This document shows positions 14,554-22,382 of a stretch of DNA of 47,077 nt, one piece after another. A program made the position numbers and the translations under genes. Source of the DNA: Bacillota bacterium (GTDB lineage: Bacteria; Chloroflexota; Dormibacteria; Dormibacterales; Dormibacteraceae); contig JAJPKS010000124.1 in assembly GCA_021323605.1 (NCBI GenBank), forward strand, positions 1-47,077. Reading direction: 5' to 3'. Position 1 is the stretch's first letter. Each line of letters starts with the position of its first letter. The notes under the pieces were generated by a model. That model was not told the origin of the DNA. It made no database searches and saw only the letters and a list, made by a program, of their open reading frames with translations.

Positions 14554-16446
14554 ATGGCTCGCCTGACCGACTTGCTCCAGCGTGGACCGGTCCTGTTCGA
14601 CGGCGCCATGGGCACCGAGATCATGGCCCGCGGCGTGACCCCGGGTCGCTGCCTCGAGGAGCTCAACCTGATCCAGCCCGCGCTCGTCCTGGGCATCCAC
14701 CGCGACTACATCGCGGCGGGGGCGGACGTGATCGAGACCAACACCTTCGGGGCCAACCGCTTCGGCCTGGGCGACCACTACCTGGAGTCGCGCGTGGCCG
14801 AGATCAACCGGGCCGGGGCCCGTCTCGCCATCGAGGCGCGCAACGCCTCCGGCCGACCGGTGCTGGTGGCCGGGAGCGTGGGGCCGCTCGGGCGCGCGAT
14901 CGAGCCGGTGGGCGCGATCAAGCGAACGTCGGCGGAACGCATCTTCACCGAGCAGGTCCAGACCCTGGCCGAGGCCGGCGTCGACCTCCTGGTCTTCGAG
15001 ACCTTCACCTCGCTGCCGGAGCTGGAGCTGGCGGTGGGGGTGGCCAGGAGGGTCGTCCCGCGCCTGCCCGTGCTGGCCAGCCTGAGCTTCGACGAAGAGG
15101 TCGACCCATCCGGAGCGGCCGCGGCCCTGGTGGCCGGGCTCGCCCCTCTGTCGGTGGAGGTGATCGGCGCCAACTGCGGCAGCGGCCTCCAGGCGGCGCT
15201 CGACGTCGCCCGGCACCTCCTGGCCGCGGGCGCGCCCGCGGTGTCGGTGATGCCCAACGCCGGCCTGCCCGGGCACCCTCCCGGACCCGGGGCCTCGTGG
15301 GCGCCGCTGCCGCGTCGGGCGATTGGCCGGGTCGTCTATCCCACCGGGCCGGCCTACTTCGCGGAGCAGGCGGCGCGCCTGGTGGCCGAGGGCGTCCGGG
15401 TCGTGGGCGGCTGCTGCGGCGCCGGGCCGGCGCACATTGCCGCGCTCCGCAGCCGGCTGGCAGGCGTGCCCTCGGTCCGTCGCCCGCCCGCCGGCCGACG
15501 ATGGGCGGTGGGCGGGCACGACCCCTCCTCGGGGCCGCGGCCGCCGGCGCCGCCCCGGTCCCGGCTGGCCGAGGCCCTGGCCCGAGGCCGGTTCGTGATC
15601 TCGGTGGAGCTCACCCCCCCACGCGGGATCGATCCGGGCCGCGTCCTGGCCGGCGCCAGGCTCCTGGCCGAGGCCGGGGTCGAGTTCGCCAACGTGACCG
15701 ACACGGCCATGGCACGCCTGCGCATGGGCGTGATCAGTTGCGCCGCCCTGATCCAGCAGCAGGTCGGCCTCGAGGCCGTCGCCCACTTCACCTGCCGCGA
15801 CCGCAACGTGATGGCGATCCAGTCCGAGCTGATCGGGGCCCACGCCTTGGGCATCCACAACGTCCTGGCGCTACGCGGCGACCCGCCCCGGGTGGGGGAT
15901 CACCCCCACGCCAGACCGGTCTGGGAGGTGAACGCCGTCGGCCTGATCACGATCCTGGCCAACCTCAACCGTGGGCTCGACGCCAACGGGACCCCGATCG
16001 GGGAACGGACGTCGTTCCTCGTCGGGGCGGTCGTGAACCCCGGCGCGGAGGACTTCGAGCGAGAACTCCGCCTGCTGCGACGCAAGATCGCGGCCGGCGC
16101 CGCCTTCGTGATCACGAACCCCGTCTACACGCCCGCGGCGCGGCAGCGAATCGAGCGCATCGCCGCCCTGGCCCGGATCCCGGTGCTGGTCGGGGTCATG
16201 CCCCTGGCCTCCGCCAGGCACGCCGAGTACCTGCACCACGAGGTGCCCGGTATCAGCGTGCCCGGCGACCTCCGCCGGCGGCTGGCGGCCGCGGGCGACC
16301 GCGCCGCCGAGCTGGGCCTGGAGCTGGCCGGCCAGTTCCTGGACTCCGTGCGCCCCCTGGTCCAGGGGGCGTACGTCATCCCTCCCGGCGCCAGGTACGA
16401 ACTCGCCGTCCGCCTGGTCCAGCGCCTCCGGCAGCCGGTCGGCTAG
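14554..16446 (+). CDS. Bifunctional homocysteine S-methyltransferase / methylenetetrahydrofolate reductase
   Basis: A 630-aa fusion. The N-terminal ~310 residues are a zinc-dependent homocysteine methyltransferase: VLFDGAMGTEIMARG, ETNTFGANRF, and zinc cysteines in GANCGSG and GGCCGAGPAH. Residues ~345-630 are MTHFR: FVISVELTPPRGIDPG, FANVTDTAMARLRMG, HFTCRDRN, LALRGDPP and ITNPVYTP. The protein can produce 5-methyl-THF and methylate homocysteine, although the methyl donor used by the first domain in such fusions is not shown by sequence. There is no Shine-Dalgarno before the ATG; the 26-nt gap to rmlD leaves no room for a SAM riboswitch. Confidence 0.93.
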   Translation: MARLTDLLQRGPVLFDGAMGTEIMARGVTPGRCLEELNLIQPALVLGIHRDYIAAGADVIETNTFGANRFGLGDHYLESRVAEINRAGARLAIEARNASGRPVLVAGSVGPLGRAIEPVGAIKRTSAERIFTEQVQTLAEAGVDLLVFETFTSLPELELAVGVARRVVPRLPVLASLSFDEEVDPSGAAAALVAGLAPLSVEVIGANCGSGLQAALDVARHLLAAGAPAVSVMPNAGLPGHPPGPGASWAPLPRRAIGRVVYPTGPAYFAEQAARLVAEGVRVVGGCCGAGPAHIAALRSRLAGVPSVRRPPAGRRWAVGGHDPSSGPRPPAPPRSRLAEALARGRFVISVELTPPRGIDPGRVLAGARLLAEAGVEFANVTDTAMARLRMGVISCAALIQQQVGLEAVAHFTCRDRNVMAIQSELIGAHALGIHNVLALRGDPPRVGDHPHARPVWEVNAVGLITILANLNRGLDANGTPIGERTSFLVGAVVNPGAEDFERELRLLRRKIAAGAAFVITNPVYTPAARQRIERIAALARIPVLVGVMPLASARHAEYLHHEVPGISVPGDLRRRLAAAGDRAAELGLELAGQFLDSVRPLVQGAYVIPPGARYELAVRLVQRLRQPVG

Positions 16447-16464
16447 GGCGGACGGGGCCGCCCT
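16445..16464. terminator. Bidirectional terminator-like hairpin
   Basis: AGGGCGG-acgggg-CCGCCCT, a 7-bp stem between two convergent genes, immediately after the TAG stop of the methyltransferase/MTHFR gene. Confidence 0.5.
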
Positions 16465-16638
16465 TCAGGACCCGGCGTGGCGGGCGCGCAGCCGCTCCAG
16501 CCGCTGCCGCTTGGCGTCCAATGCCTGTCGCAGCGCCTGCGCCAGCTGGGCGTCGTTCATCGGCACCACCCTGAGGCGGGCCTCCAGCTGGCGCACTTCC
16601 ACCTCCGCGTTCGTGAGCTCCAGATCGATCGTCCGCAT
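16465..16638 (-). CDS. 57-aa coiled-coil protein of unknown function
   Basis: Starts MRTIDLELTNAEVEVRQLEA and continues as one or two amphipathic helices (DAQLAQALRQALDAKRQRLERL) with heptad character. Cytoplasmic, no motif recognised. ATG 16638 has GGGGGA five bases upstream; a start 16 codons earlier exists but lacks this site. A promoter is visible: TTGAGA (16684-16689), an 18-bp spacer and CACAAT (16660-16665). Confidence 0.65.
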   Translation of the reverse strand: MRTIDLELTNAEVEVRQLEARLRVVPMNDAQLAQALRQALDAKRQRLERLRARHAGS

Positions 16639-16659
16639 GGTAATCCCCCTACGGTCGAT

Positions 16660-16689
16660 ATTGTGGCAATCCTTTGCGTAATTTCTCAA
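16660..16689 (-). promoter_or_regulatory. Sigma-70-type promoter of the coiled-coil gene
   Basis: -35 TTGAGA at 16684-16689 (five of six to consensus) and -10 CACAAT at 16660-16665, 18 bp apart. This is one of the few clear -35 boxes in the window. Confidence 0.6.
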
Positions 16690-16718
16690 GTCAGAGCTTG
16701 AGTAAATACCCCCTACCG

Positions 16719-16730
16719 CCCTCCGGAGGG
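16719..16730 (-). terminator. Hairpin after the M4 peptidase gene
   Basis: CCCTCCGGAGGG, a 12-nt palindrome just 3' of the peptidase stop at 16732 on the minus strand. Weak evidence for termination; no T-run. Confidence 0.35.
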
Positions 16731-16731
16731 G

Positions 16732-18123
16732 TCACGGAGGGGCCCCGCCCCCGACCAGGCGCTCCAGCAGCCGGCGCAGATCACCCCGAACCCGGTCCTC
16801 GCCGACGACCGCCTCCTGGCCACCCAGGGAGAGCCGGTAGACGAAACGATCCGGCCCCGCCGGAGATGGAGGGGCTCCCCCCGCCCTCCGGCGATGGCGG
16901 AGGGAGCCGCCGGCCTCGGCCGCGAGGCAACGCCGCACCGCGCGCCGCTCGCGGTCGGTGAGCTCCTCGATCGAGATCGAGGCCCGCAGCGTCAACCCGG
17001 CGATGCCGCCCGATCGCTCGATCCACAGCCGCCCCGAGCCACGCCGGCCCGCTCCCGCCTCCCCGCCCTCGGTCTGCGTCGCCATCGCCCGCATCGGCCT
17101 CCTCAGCACGCCCACCTCGGCCCAGCCCTCCGCCACCGCGACCGCCTCCGCCGAACGGGGGCCGAAGAGCGCCGCCGCGGAGCGTACCGTGGCCCGGGCG
17201 AAGGCCTCGAAGCCGGCGTCGCCCGGCAGCTCGCCCGCCACCAGCGCCCGATACCAGATCCTGCCCGCCCGCTCCCAGGCGTAGCCACCCAGGGCGACGG
17301 CGACCAGATAGAAGGCGCGGTTGGGGATGCCCGAGTTGAGATGGACGCCACCGTTGTCGGTGTCGGTGGGCACGTAGTCACGCACGTGGGCCGGCTGGAG
17401 GTCGCCCTCGAAGGCCGTCCCCGGCGCGCTGAGCGAGCGCAGGGCGTACCCTCTCAGGGCTGGCCCCAGGATGCCCGCTCCGATCGACCAGTCGGCCTGC
17501 TCGACCGTCTGCCCCAGCGCGTACTGCTTGACCAGCGCGCCGAAGACGTCAGCGATCGACTCGTTGAGCGCCCCCGGCTGACCGTCGTAGCGGAGCCCGA
17601 TCGTGCGCTCGATCACGGCGTGGGTCAGCTCGTGGCCGATCACGTCGAGGGAGGAGGTGAAAGCGCCGATCCGGAAGAGCCGACCGTCGCCGTCGCCGAA
17701 GATCAGGCGTTCGCCGTCCCAGAAGGCGTTGTCGTAGCCACGGCCGAAGTGGACCTCCCCCAGCAGCGGGTGGCCGAGGCCGTCGATCGAGTCGCGGCCC
17801 ATCACCTCCCAGAAGAGGCGATAGGTGTCGCCGAAGCCGTCGTAAGCCTGGTTGGCGGCCTCGTCCGCCACCGGCGGCTCCCCTTCGCGGCGCAGGATCC
17901 GATCGGCGCGCCGGTCGATCCGGTGGCCGGCGTCGAAGATCGTTCGCCGCGGCCGCCCCGGAGCCGGGGGCAACCGCCGGGGTGGCGCGGGCGCGCCCCC
18001 CCGGGCGCGCATGGCACGGAGCCACCGGTCGACGGCGAGCGTGTCGCGCGCCGCCCGGCGGTCCGGCGGCGCCCCTCGCTCCGCCACTCGTTCGAGGAGG
18101 TGAGGGGGAACGATGGCGCACGT
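16732..18123 (-). CDS. Protealysin-like M4 metallopeptidase fused to an emfourin-like inhibitor domain
   Basis: The N-terminus TCAIVPPHLLERVAE matches the short protealysin-type propeptide, with no signal peptide. The zinc peptidase core follows: GHELTHAVIE (HExxH), NESIADVFG (third ligand Glu) and GGVHLNSGIPNRAFYL (catalytic His). After ~residue 350 a separate domain begins: LWIERSGGIAGLTLRASISI, then ELTDRERRAVRRCL, then DRFVYRLSLGGQEAVVGED and LRRLLERL. This fits the emfourin family of M4 inhibitors, normally a separate neighbouring gene. No ATG, GTG, TTG or CTG occurs in frame upstream; the codon at the expected start position is ACG (18121-18123), right after AGAGGAGGG. Either ACG or the ATC at 18114 initiates, or the start has been lost by mutation. 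Confidence 0.85.
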   Translation of the reverse strand, partial: TCAIVPPHLLERVAERGAPPDRRAARDTLAVDRWLRAMRARGGAPAPPRRLPPAPGRPRRTIFDAGHRIDRRADRILRREGEPPVADEAANQAYDGFGDTYRLFWEVMGRDSIDGLGHPLLGEVHFGRGYDNAFWDGERLIFGDGDGRLFRIGAFTSSLDVIGHELTHAVIERTIGLRYDGQPGALNESIADVFGALVKQYALGQTVEQADWSIGAGILGPALRGYALRSLSAPGTAFEGDLQPAHVRDYVPTDTDNGGVHLNSGIPNRAFYLVAVALGGYAWERAGRIWYRALVAGELPGDAGFEAFARATVRSAAALFGPRSAEAVAVAEGWAEVGVLRRPMRAMATQTEGGEAGAGRRGSGRLWIERSGGIAGLTLRASISIEELTDRERRAVRRCLAAEAGGSLRHRRRAGGAPPSPAGPDRFVYRLSLGGQEAVVGEDRVRGDLRRLLERLVGGGAPP

Positions 18124-18199
18124 CCCTCCTCTGTCGGCGGTCCGGCGGGACGGGCGCCCCCCAGGGGCGCCGCGGGGGTCCCGGCCGGCCCGCCCCGGC

Positions 18200-19153
18200 T
18201 CAGCCGGCCAGCCCCAGCAGGGCCTCACGTGACCAGCCGTGCAGACGCAACCAGCCCAGCTCCAGCGGGCCCAGGCTTTCGACATCCCGGCGGGAGAGGC
18301 GGAGGAACACCCACTGAACCCCTCGCCGACCGCTCCGGAGGTCGGGCATGCCCATGCCCTCGAGCCGGATCGCCGTGCCCGACCTGGTCCCGGGCGGGAT
18401 GCGCACGGCTCTGGTCCCCAGCATGGTCGGCACCCACACGCGCCCACCCAGCGCGGCCCTCACCGGGCTGACGTCGACCCAGCAGGAGAGGTCCTGCCCG
18501 CTCCGGTAGAAGCGAGGGTGCACCTGCACGCGAACCCGCAGGTAGAGGTCACCGGGGGGCGCCCCGGGTGCGGGCACGTCCCCCATCCCCGAGAGCCGGA
18601 TGCGCGAGCCGGTGTCGACCCCGGGCGGGATGCGCACCCACAGGACCTGCACCTCCTCCCGCAGCCCACGGCCGGCACAGGCGTGACAGGTGCCCGGCAA
18701 CCGGCCGCGGCCTCCGCAGCGCAGGCACGCCTCGCGCTCCCAGCGCCACAGGCGCACCGAGACCCCGAGGCCGCGACAGCTCGGACAGACGCCGCCGCCG
18801 GTCCCCCGGCAGAACCCGCAGGTGATGCGGCGGATGACCGCCATGCGCCGGGCCGCGCCGTGGAAGGCGTCCTCGAGGGAGACGCTGAGGTCCTGGACGA
18901 GGTCACGACCGGCCGGCGCGCGCGGTGGCCTGGGTGGCGCCGAAGCGCGGTCGTATCTCCGGCGTCGCTCGGGATCGGAGAGGACCTCGTAGGCCTCGCG
19001 GATCTCCTTGAAGCGCTGCGCCGCCCCGGGATCGCCCGGGTTGTGGTCGGGATGGTATCGCTTGGCCAGGGACCGAAAGGCCCGCTGCACCTCGGCCTGG
19101 CTGGCGGAGCGGTCGATGCCCAGGATCTCGTAGTAGTCCCGCTCCGTCCGCAC
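18200..19153 (-). CDS. Second DnaJ-family co-chaperone
   Basis: 317 aa with a J-domain (DYYEILGIDRSASQAEVQRA, HPD motif in RYHPDHNPG), a short linker lacking the long Gly/Phe region, and four zinc-finger repeats (CGFCRGTG, CPSCRGLG, CLRCGGRG, CHACAGRG). The beta-rich client-binding domains contain VRIPPGVDTGSRIRLSGMGD. It differs from the next gene by a reduced G/F linker and a shorter C-terminus without the usual dimerisation tail. It probably directs DnaK to a client subset. It lies in the hrcA-grpE-dnaJ gene row with a 103-nt gap. Confidence 0.88.
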   Translation of the reverse strand: MRTERDYYEILGIDRSASQAEVQRAFRSLAKRYHPDHNPGDPGAAQRFKEIREAYEVLSDPERRRRYDRASAPPRPPRAPAGRDLVQDLSVSLEDAFHGAARRMAVIRRITCGFCRGTGGGVCPSCRGLGVSVRLWRWEREACLRCGGRGRLPGTCHACAGRGLREEVQVLWVRIPPGVDTGSRIRLSGMGDVPAPGAPPGDLYLRVRVQVHPRFYRSGQDLSCWVDVSPVRAALGGRVWVPTMLGTRAVRIPPGTRSGTAIRLEGMGMPDLRSGRRGVQWVFLRLSRRDVESLGPLELGWLRLHGWSREALLGLAG

Positions 19154-19256
19154 CGCTCCGCCCCGCTCCTTCGTTCCCGCCCAGCGTCTGTGATCCCGCG
19201 CCGCCCGTCAACGCGGTCCGGGTCCCGGGCGCTCCTCCCCGACGCTCCCTGCGGGA

Positions 19257-20399
19257 TCAGTCCAGGTTGATGGCCTCGCGCAGCTTCTCGAAGAAGCCCT
19301 TGGAGACCTTCTCGGGCTTGCCGGTGAGGCCCCCCACCTTGCGCAGGAGGTCCCTCTGCTCCGGAGTGAGATCCCTCGGGATCACCACCTGGACCTTCAC
19401 GAACTGGGCGCCCCGCCGCCCGGTGCGCACATCGGGCATGCCCTTCCCGGCCAGCCGGAAGGTCTGCCCGTGCTGCGTGCCGGGGGGGATGGCGATCTCC
19501 ACCGGCCCGTCCAGCGTGGGCACCTCGATCCGGTCGCCCAGAGCGGCCTGGATCATGTTGATGCGGAGGTCGTAGACCACGTCCTCGTCCTGGCGCCGAA
19601 GCTGGGGATGCGGCTTGACCTTGAGGACGATGTAGAGGTCGCCGGGTGGGCCGCCGCGCAGGCCGGCCTCGCCCTCGCCGGCCAGCCGGATCTGGGAGCC
19701 GGTGTCGACCCCGGGCGGGATGCGGACGCTCAGCCGGCGGCGACGCTCCACTCGTCCCTGCCCGTGGCAGGCGCTGCACGGGGTGCGCAGGACACGGCCG
19801 GCGCCCGAGCACGACGGGCAGGTCGTGATGTTGACCACCGCGCCGAAGATCGATTGGGCCTGCCGGCGCACCTGTCCCCTGCCGCCGCACGTGCCGCACG
19901 TCTCCCAGCCCGTGCCGGGCTGGGCACCGGCGCCGCCGCACGCCTCGCAGGCGACGAGCCGTGGCACCTCGATCTCCTTCTCCGTCCCCCGGTAGGCCTC
20001 CTCGAAGCTGATGGTCAGGTCGTAGCGCAGGTCGTCGCCCCGTGCCGAGCGGGTGGTGGCCCGGCGGCCGAAGCTGCCGAAGGCGTCGCCGAAGAAGGAC
20101 TCGAAGATGTCCCCGAAGCCGAAGCCCTCGAACCCGCCGAACCCGGCCGGCCCCTGGCCCACACCCGCCTGGCTCACGCCGGCGTGCCCGAACATGTCGT
20201 AGGCACGCCGCTTCTCCGGGTCGGAGAGGACCGCATAGGCCTCGTTGATCTCCTTGAAACGCTCGGCGGCGGCGGGATCACCCGGGTTGCGGTCCGGATG
20301 GTGCTGCATGGCCAGCCGGCGGAAGGCCCGTTTGAGGTCGTCCTGGCTGGCGTCCCTCCGGACGCCCAGGATCTCGTAGTAGTCGCGCTTGACCGCCAA
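19257..20399 (-). CDS. dnaJ: Chaperone protein DnaJ
   Basis: 380 aa. J-domain with HPD (MQHHPDRNPGDP), G/F-rich linker (GFGGFEGFGFGDIFESFFGD), four CxxCxGxG repeats (CEACGGAG, CGTCGGRG, CPSCSGAG, CSACHGQG), then C-terminal substrate domains (VRIPPGVDTGSQIRLAGEGE, VEIAIPPGTQHGQTFRL) and a dimerisation tail. It stimulates DnaK ATPase. The TTG start follows grpE by three bases and has no Shine-Dalgarno, so translation probably depends on coupling. Confidence 0.95.
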   Translation of the reverse strand: MAVKRDYYEILGVRRDASQDDLKRAFRRLAMQHHPDRNPGDPAAAERFKEINEAYAVLSDPEKRRAYDMFGHAGVSQAGVGQGPAGFGGFEGFGFGDIFESFFGDAFGSFGRRATTRSARGDDLRYDLTISFEEAYRGTEKEIEVPRLVACEACGGAGAQPGTGWETCGTCGGRGQVRRQAQSIFGAVVNITTCPSCSGAGRVLRTPCSACHGQGRVERRRRLSVRIPPGVDTGSQIRLAGEGEAGLRGGPPGDLYIVLKVKPHPQLRRQDEDVVYDLRINMIQAALGDRIEVPTLDGPVEIAIPPGTQHGQTFRLAGKGMPDVRTGRRGAQFVKVQVVIPRDLTPEQRDLLRKVGGLTGKPEKVSKGFFEKLREAINLD

Positions 20400-20402
20400 C
20401 GT

Positions 20403-21140
20403 CTATTCGGGGTGAGAGGGCGGCCGGGCGACCCTCACCAGGGCGGGCCGCAGAACTCGATCGTGCATGCGGTAGCCGGGGCGTAGCTCCGCCACCACGG
20501 TGTCCTCGGGGTGATCCCCGGACTCCTCCGCCGCCACCGCCTCGTGGAGGCTGGGATCGAAGCGAACACCGACCGATTCGATCCGCTCCACGCCGACCGA
20601 GGCCAGCACCTCCTCCAGCTTCTGGAAGGTCAGGCGGACGCCCTTCAGCCAGTTCTGGTCCACGCCCTCGGGGGCGTGGTCGAGGGCCAGCTTGGCGTCG
20701 TCGAGGACCGGGAGCAGCCGTTCGGCCACGGTCGCGGCGGCGAAGCGCATGGTCTCCAGCTGTTCCTGCCGCGCCCGTTTCTTGAAGTTGTCGAAGTCGG
20801 CGGCCAAGCGCAGGTAGCGACCGTTGGCCTCCTCGAGCTGCGAGGCCAGCTCCTCGATCCGTCGATCGCGTTCGTCCGGCTCCGCCCGGGCCTCGGTCGC
20901 GGGCGGGCCCGCGGCCGCCGCTTCCGGGCGCGACCCGGGGTCGGGCTCGGCCCCGGCCGGACCGCCCTTCTCCCCGGCGATCGCCTCCCCCGGCACCGTC
21001 GCGGCCCCGGTCTCCTCCGGGGCCGCAGCCCCATCACCCGGCCGCGGCGGGCGCTCCTCGCCCCCGGGACTCGACCCGCCCGCCGTCGGATCCCCGGGCG
21101 ATGGGGTCGTCTCCTGATCGTTCTCTCGCTTCGACGGCAT
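20403..21140 (-). CDS. grpE: Nucleotide exchange factor GrpE
   Basis: ADP/ATP exchange factor for DnaK, 245 aa. A ~75-residue acidic, Pro/Gly-rich disordered N-terminus precedes the long coiled coil (RIEELASQLEEANGRYLRLAADFDNFKKR, partly shown) and the beta domain (GVRFDPSLHEAV, VVAELRPGYRMHDRVLRPALV). I use the ATG at 21140, preceded by AGAGG; a frame extension of 15 basic residues upstream is unlikely. It belongs to the heat-shock operon headed by hrcA. Confidence 0.94.
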   Translation of the reverse strand: MPSKRENDQETTPSPGDPTAGGSSPGGEERPPRPGDGAAAPEETGAATVPGEAIAGEKGGPAGAEPDPGSRPEAAAAGPPATEARAEPDERDRRIEELASQLEEANGRYLRLAADFDNFKKRARQEQLETMRFAAATVAERLLPVLDDAKLALDHAPEGVDQNWLKGVRLTFQKLEEVLASVGVERIESVGVRFDPSLHEAVAAEESGDHPEDTVVAELRPGYRMHDRVLRPALVRVARPPSHPE

Positions 21141-21286
21141 CGTTCCTCTTGATACCGCGCGCTTCCGCCTGCTCAAACGTGCCACCTCTCCAGACCGTGC
21201 CCCGGGTTCGCCACGGTCCCACGCGGCGCCCTTTGGCCCGCGGGTCTCGAGCCCGGACCAGCAAACCTTACGGGCTCGGCCCTACC

Positions 21287-22315
21287 TTACGCGTAGGCCT
21301 CCGCCATGCGCTCGCTCGCCCAGCGAGCGACCGTCCGCAGTCGCCCCACCACCTGGGGGTAGTCCATCCGGGTGGGGCCGACCACGCCCAGGACGCCCCG
21401 GATGCGGTTGCTCGGGCCGTAGGTGGTGAGGACCAGGGTGCAGGAATGGAGCTGGCTCATCCCGTTCTCGGAGCCGATGACGATCTGGAGATCGGAGTTG
21501 GCCGCCAGCTGCTGGAGCAGCACCGCCAGGTAGCGGCTCTCCTCCAGCACCTCGAGGACCTGGTGGAGTCGCGACGCCTCGGCGAACTCCGGCTGCCGGA
21601 CCAGGTTCCGGACTCCGTCGTGGATGACGATGGTGTCCGAGCTCCGCTCGAACTGCTCGAGCACCTCGCACACCCTGGTCAGGACCTCCTTCTCCAGGCC
21701 CTCCCCCAGCCGCTCGATCCGGGCCGCGACCTCCTCACGGTCTTTCCCCGGCAGTTCCCGGTTGAGCCTGTTGGCGAGCCGGGTCAGCTCACCCTGATCG
21801 ACCGGCCGGCTGGTCGTGGTCACGTGCTGCCGCAGGAGGTTCCCCTCCACCAGCACCACGATCAGCACCGCCCGGGCCTCCAGGGAGGCCAGGTCGACGT
21901 GCTTGATCCGGGCCAGGGGACCGCTCGGGGAGCTGGCCACAGCGGCGTTGCGGGTCACCGTGGCCAGGGTCGTGGCCACCCGCTCGAGCAGGAGCTGGGG
22001 ATCGTGGGGAGCGAGCCGCAGCTCCTCCTGGATGTAGGACTCGATCCCGGGCGGGACCGGCTCCAGGTCCATCAAGAAATCGACGAAGTAGCGGTACCCA
22101 CGGTCGGTCGGGACGCGGCCCGCCGACGTGTGCGGCTGGGCCAGGTACCCCAGATCGCCGAGCTCGGACAGCTCGTTGCGGATCGTGGCCGAGCTCAGGT
22201 TGAGGAAGTGGCGGCTGACCAGCTGCTGCGAGCCCACGGGAACGGCCGTGACCGTGAACTCGCGGACGACCGCCTTCAGGATCTCCTGTTTTCTTGGCTC
22301 CAATGGAGTTGGCAC
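21287..22315 (-). CDS. hrcA: Heat-inducible transcription repressor HrcA
   Basis: Represses chaperone operons by binding CIRCE; 342 aa. The N-terminal winged helix (RKQEILKAVVREF, QLVSRHFLNLSSATIRNELSEL) and the GAF-like domain are visible. The C-terminus carries the HrcA signature (IVIGSENGMSQLHSCTLVLTTYG and GVVGPTRMDYPQVV). The GTG start lies inside the downstream arm of the CIRCE element; a TTG four codons later is an alternative. Gene order hrcA-grpE-dnaJ-dnaJ2 with no dnaK, which must be elsewhere. Confidence 0.96.
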   Translation of the reverse strand: MPTPLEPRKQEILKAVVREFTVTAVPVGSQQLVSRHFLNLSSATIRNELSELGDLGYLAQPHTSAGRVPTDRGYRYFVDFLMDLEPVPPGIESYIQEELRLAPHDPQLLLERVATTLATVTRNAAVASSPSGPLARIKHVDLASLEARAVLIVVLVEGNLLRQHVTTTSRPVDQGELTRLANRLNRELPGKDREEVAARIERLGEGLEKEVLTRVCEVLEQFERSSDTIVIHDGVRNLVRQPEFAEASRLHQVLEVLEESRYLAVLLQQLAANSDLQIVIGSENGMSQLHSCTLVLTTYGPSNRIRGVLGVVGPTRMDYPQVVGRLRTVARWASERMAEAYA

Positions 22316-22335
22316 TCTCCGCAGTGGAGTGCCAA
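22309..22335. promoter_or_regulatory. CIRCE operator of hrcA
   Basis: TTGGCACTC, nine bases, GAGTGCCAA: a perfect 9-bp inverted repeat differing from the canonical TTAGCACTC-N9-GAGTGCTAA by one symmetric base pair. It begins one base downstream of a TAGACT -10 box (22337-22342, minus strand) and extends over the hrcA start codon, so HrcA would block both transcription start and ribosome access. Autoregulation of the heat-shock operon is the expected outcome. Confidence 0.95.
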
Positions 22336-22336
22336 C

Positions 22337-22342
22337 AGTCTA
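22337..22342 (-). promoter_or_regulatory. -10 box of the hrcA operon
   Basis: TAGACT on the minus strand, one base upstream of CIRCE. No recognisable -35. Confidence 0.5.
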
Positions 22343-22382
22343 CCGCAGGTCGGAGCCCCGGGGGAGGGCCGCGCCCACTCCC

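Noticed and set aside
17549-18121. Alternative reading frame starting at a GTG just before the M4 propeptide
   Set aside because: It has a good start and ribosome site but encodes an Arg/Pro-rich sequence with no peptidase motifs; using it would need a frameshift into the peptidase frame, for which there is no specific evidence.
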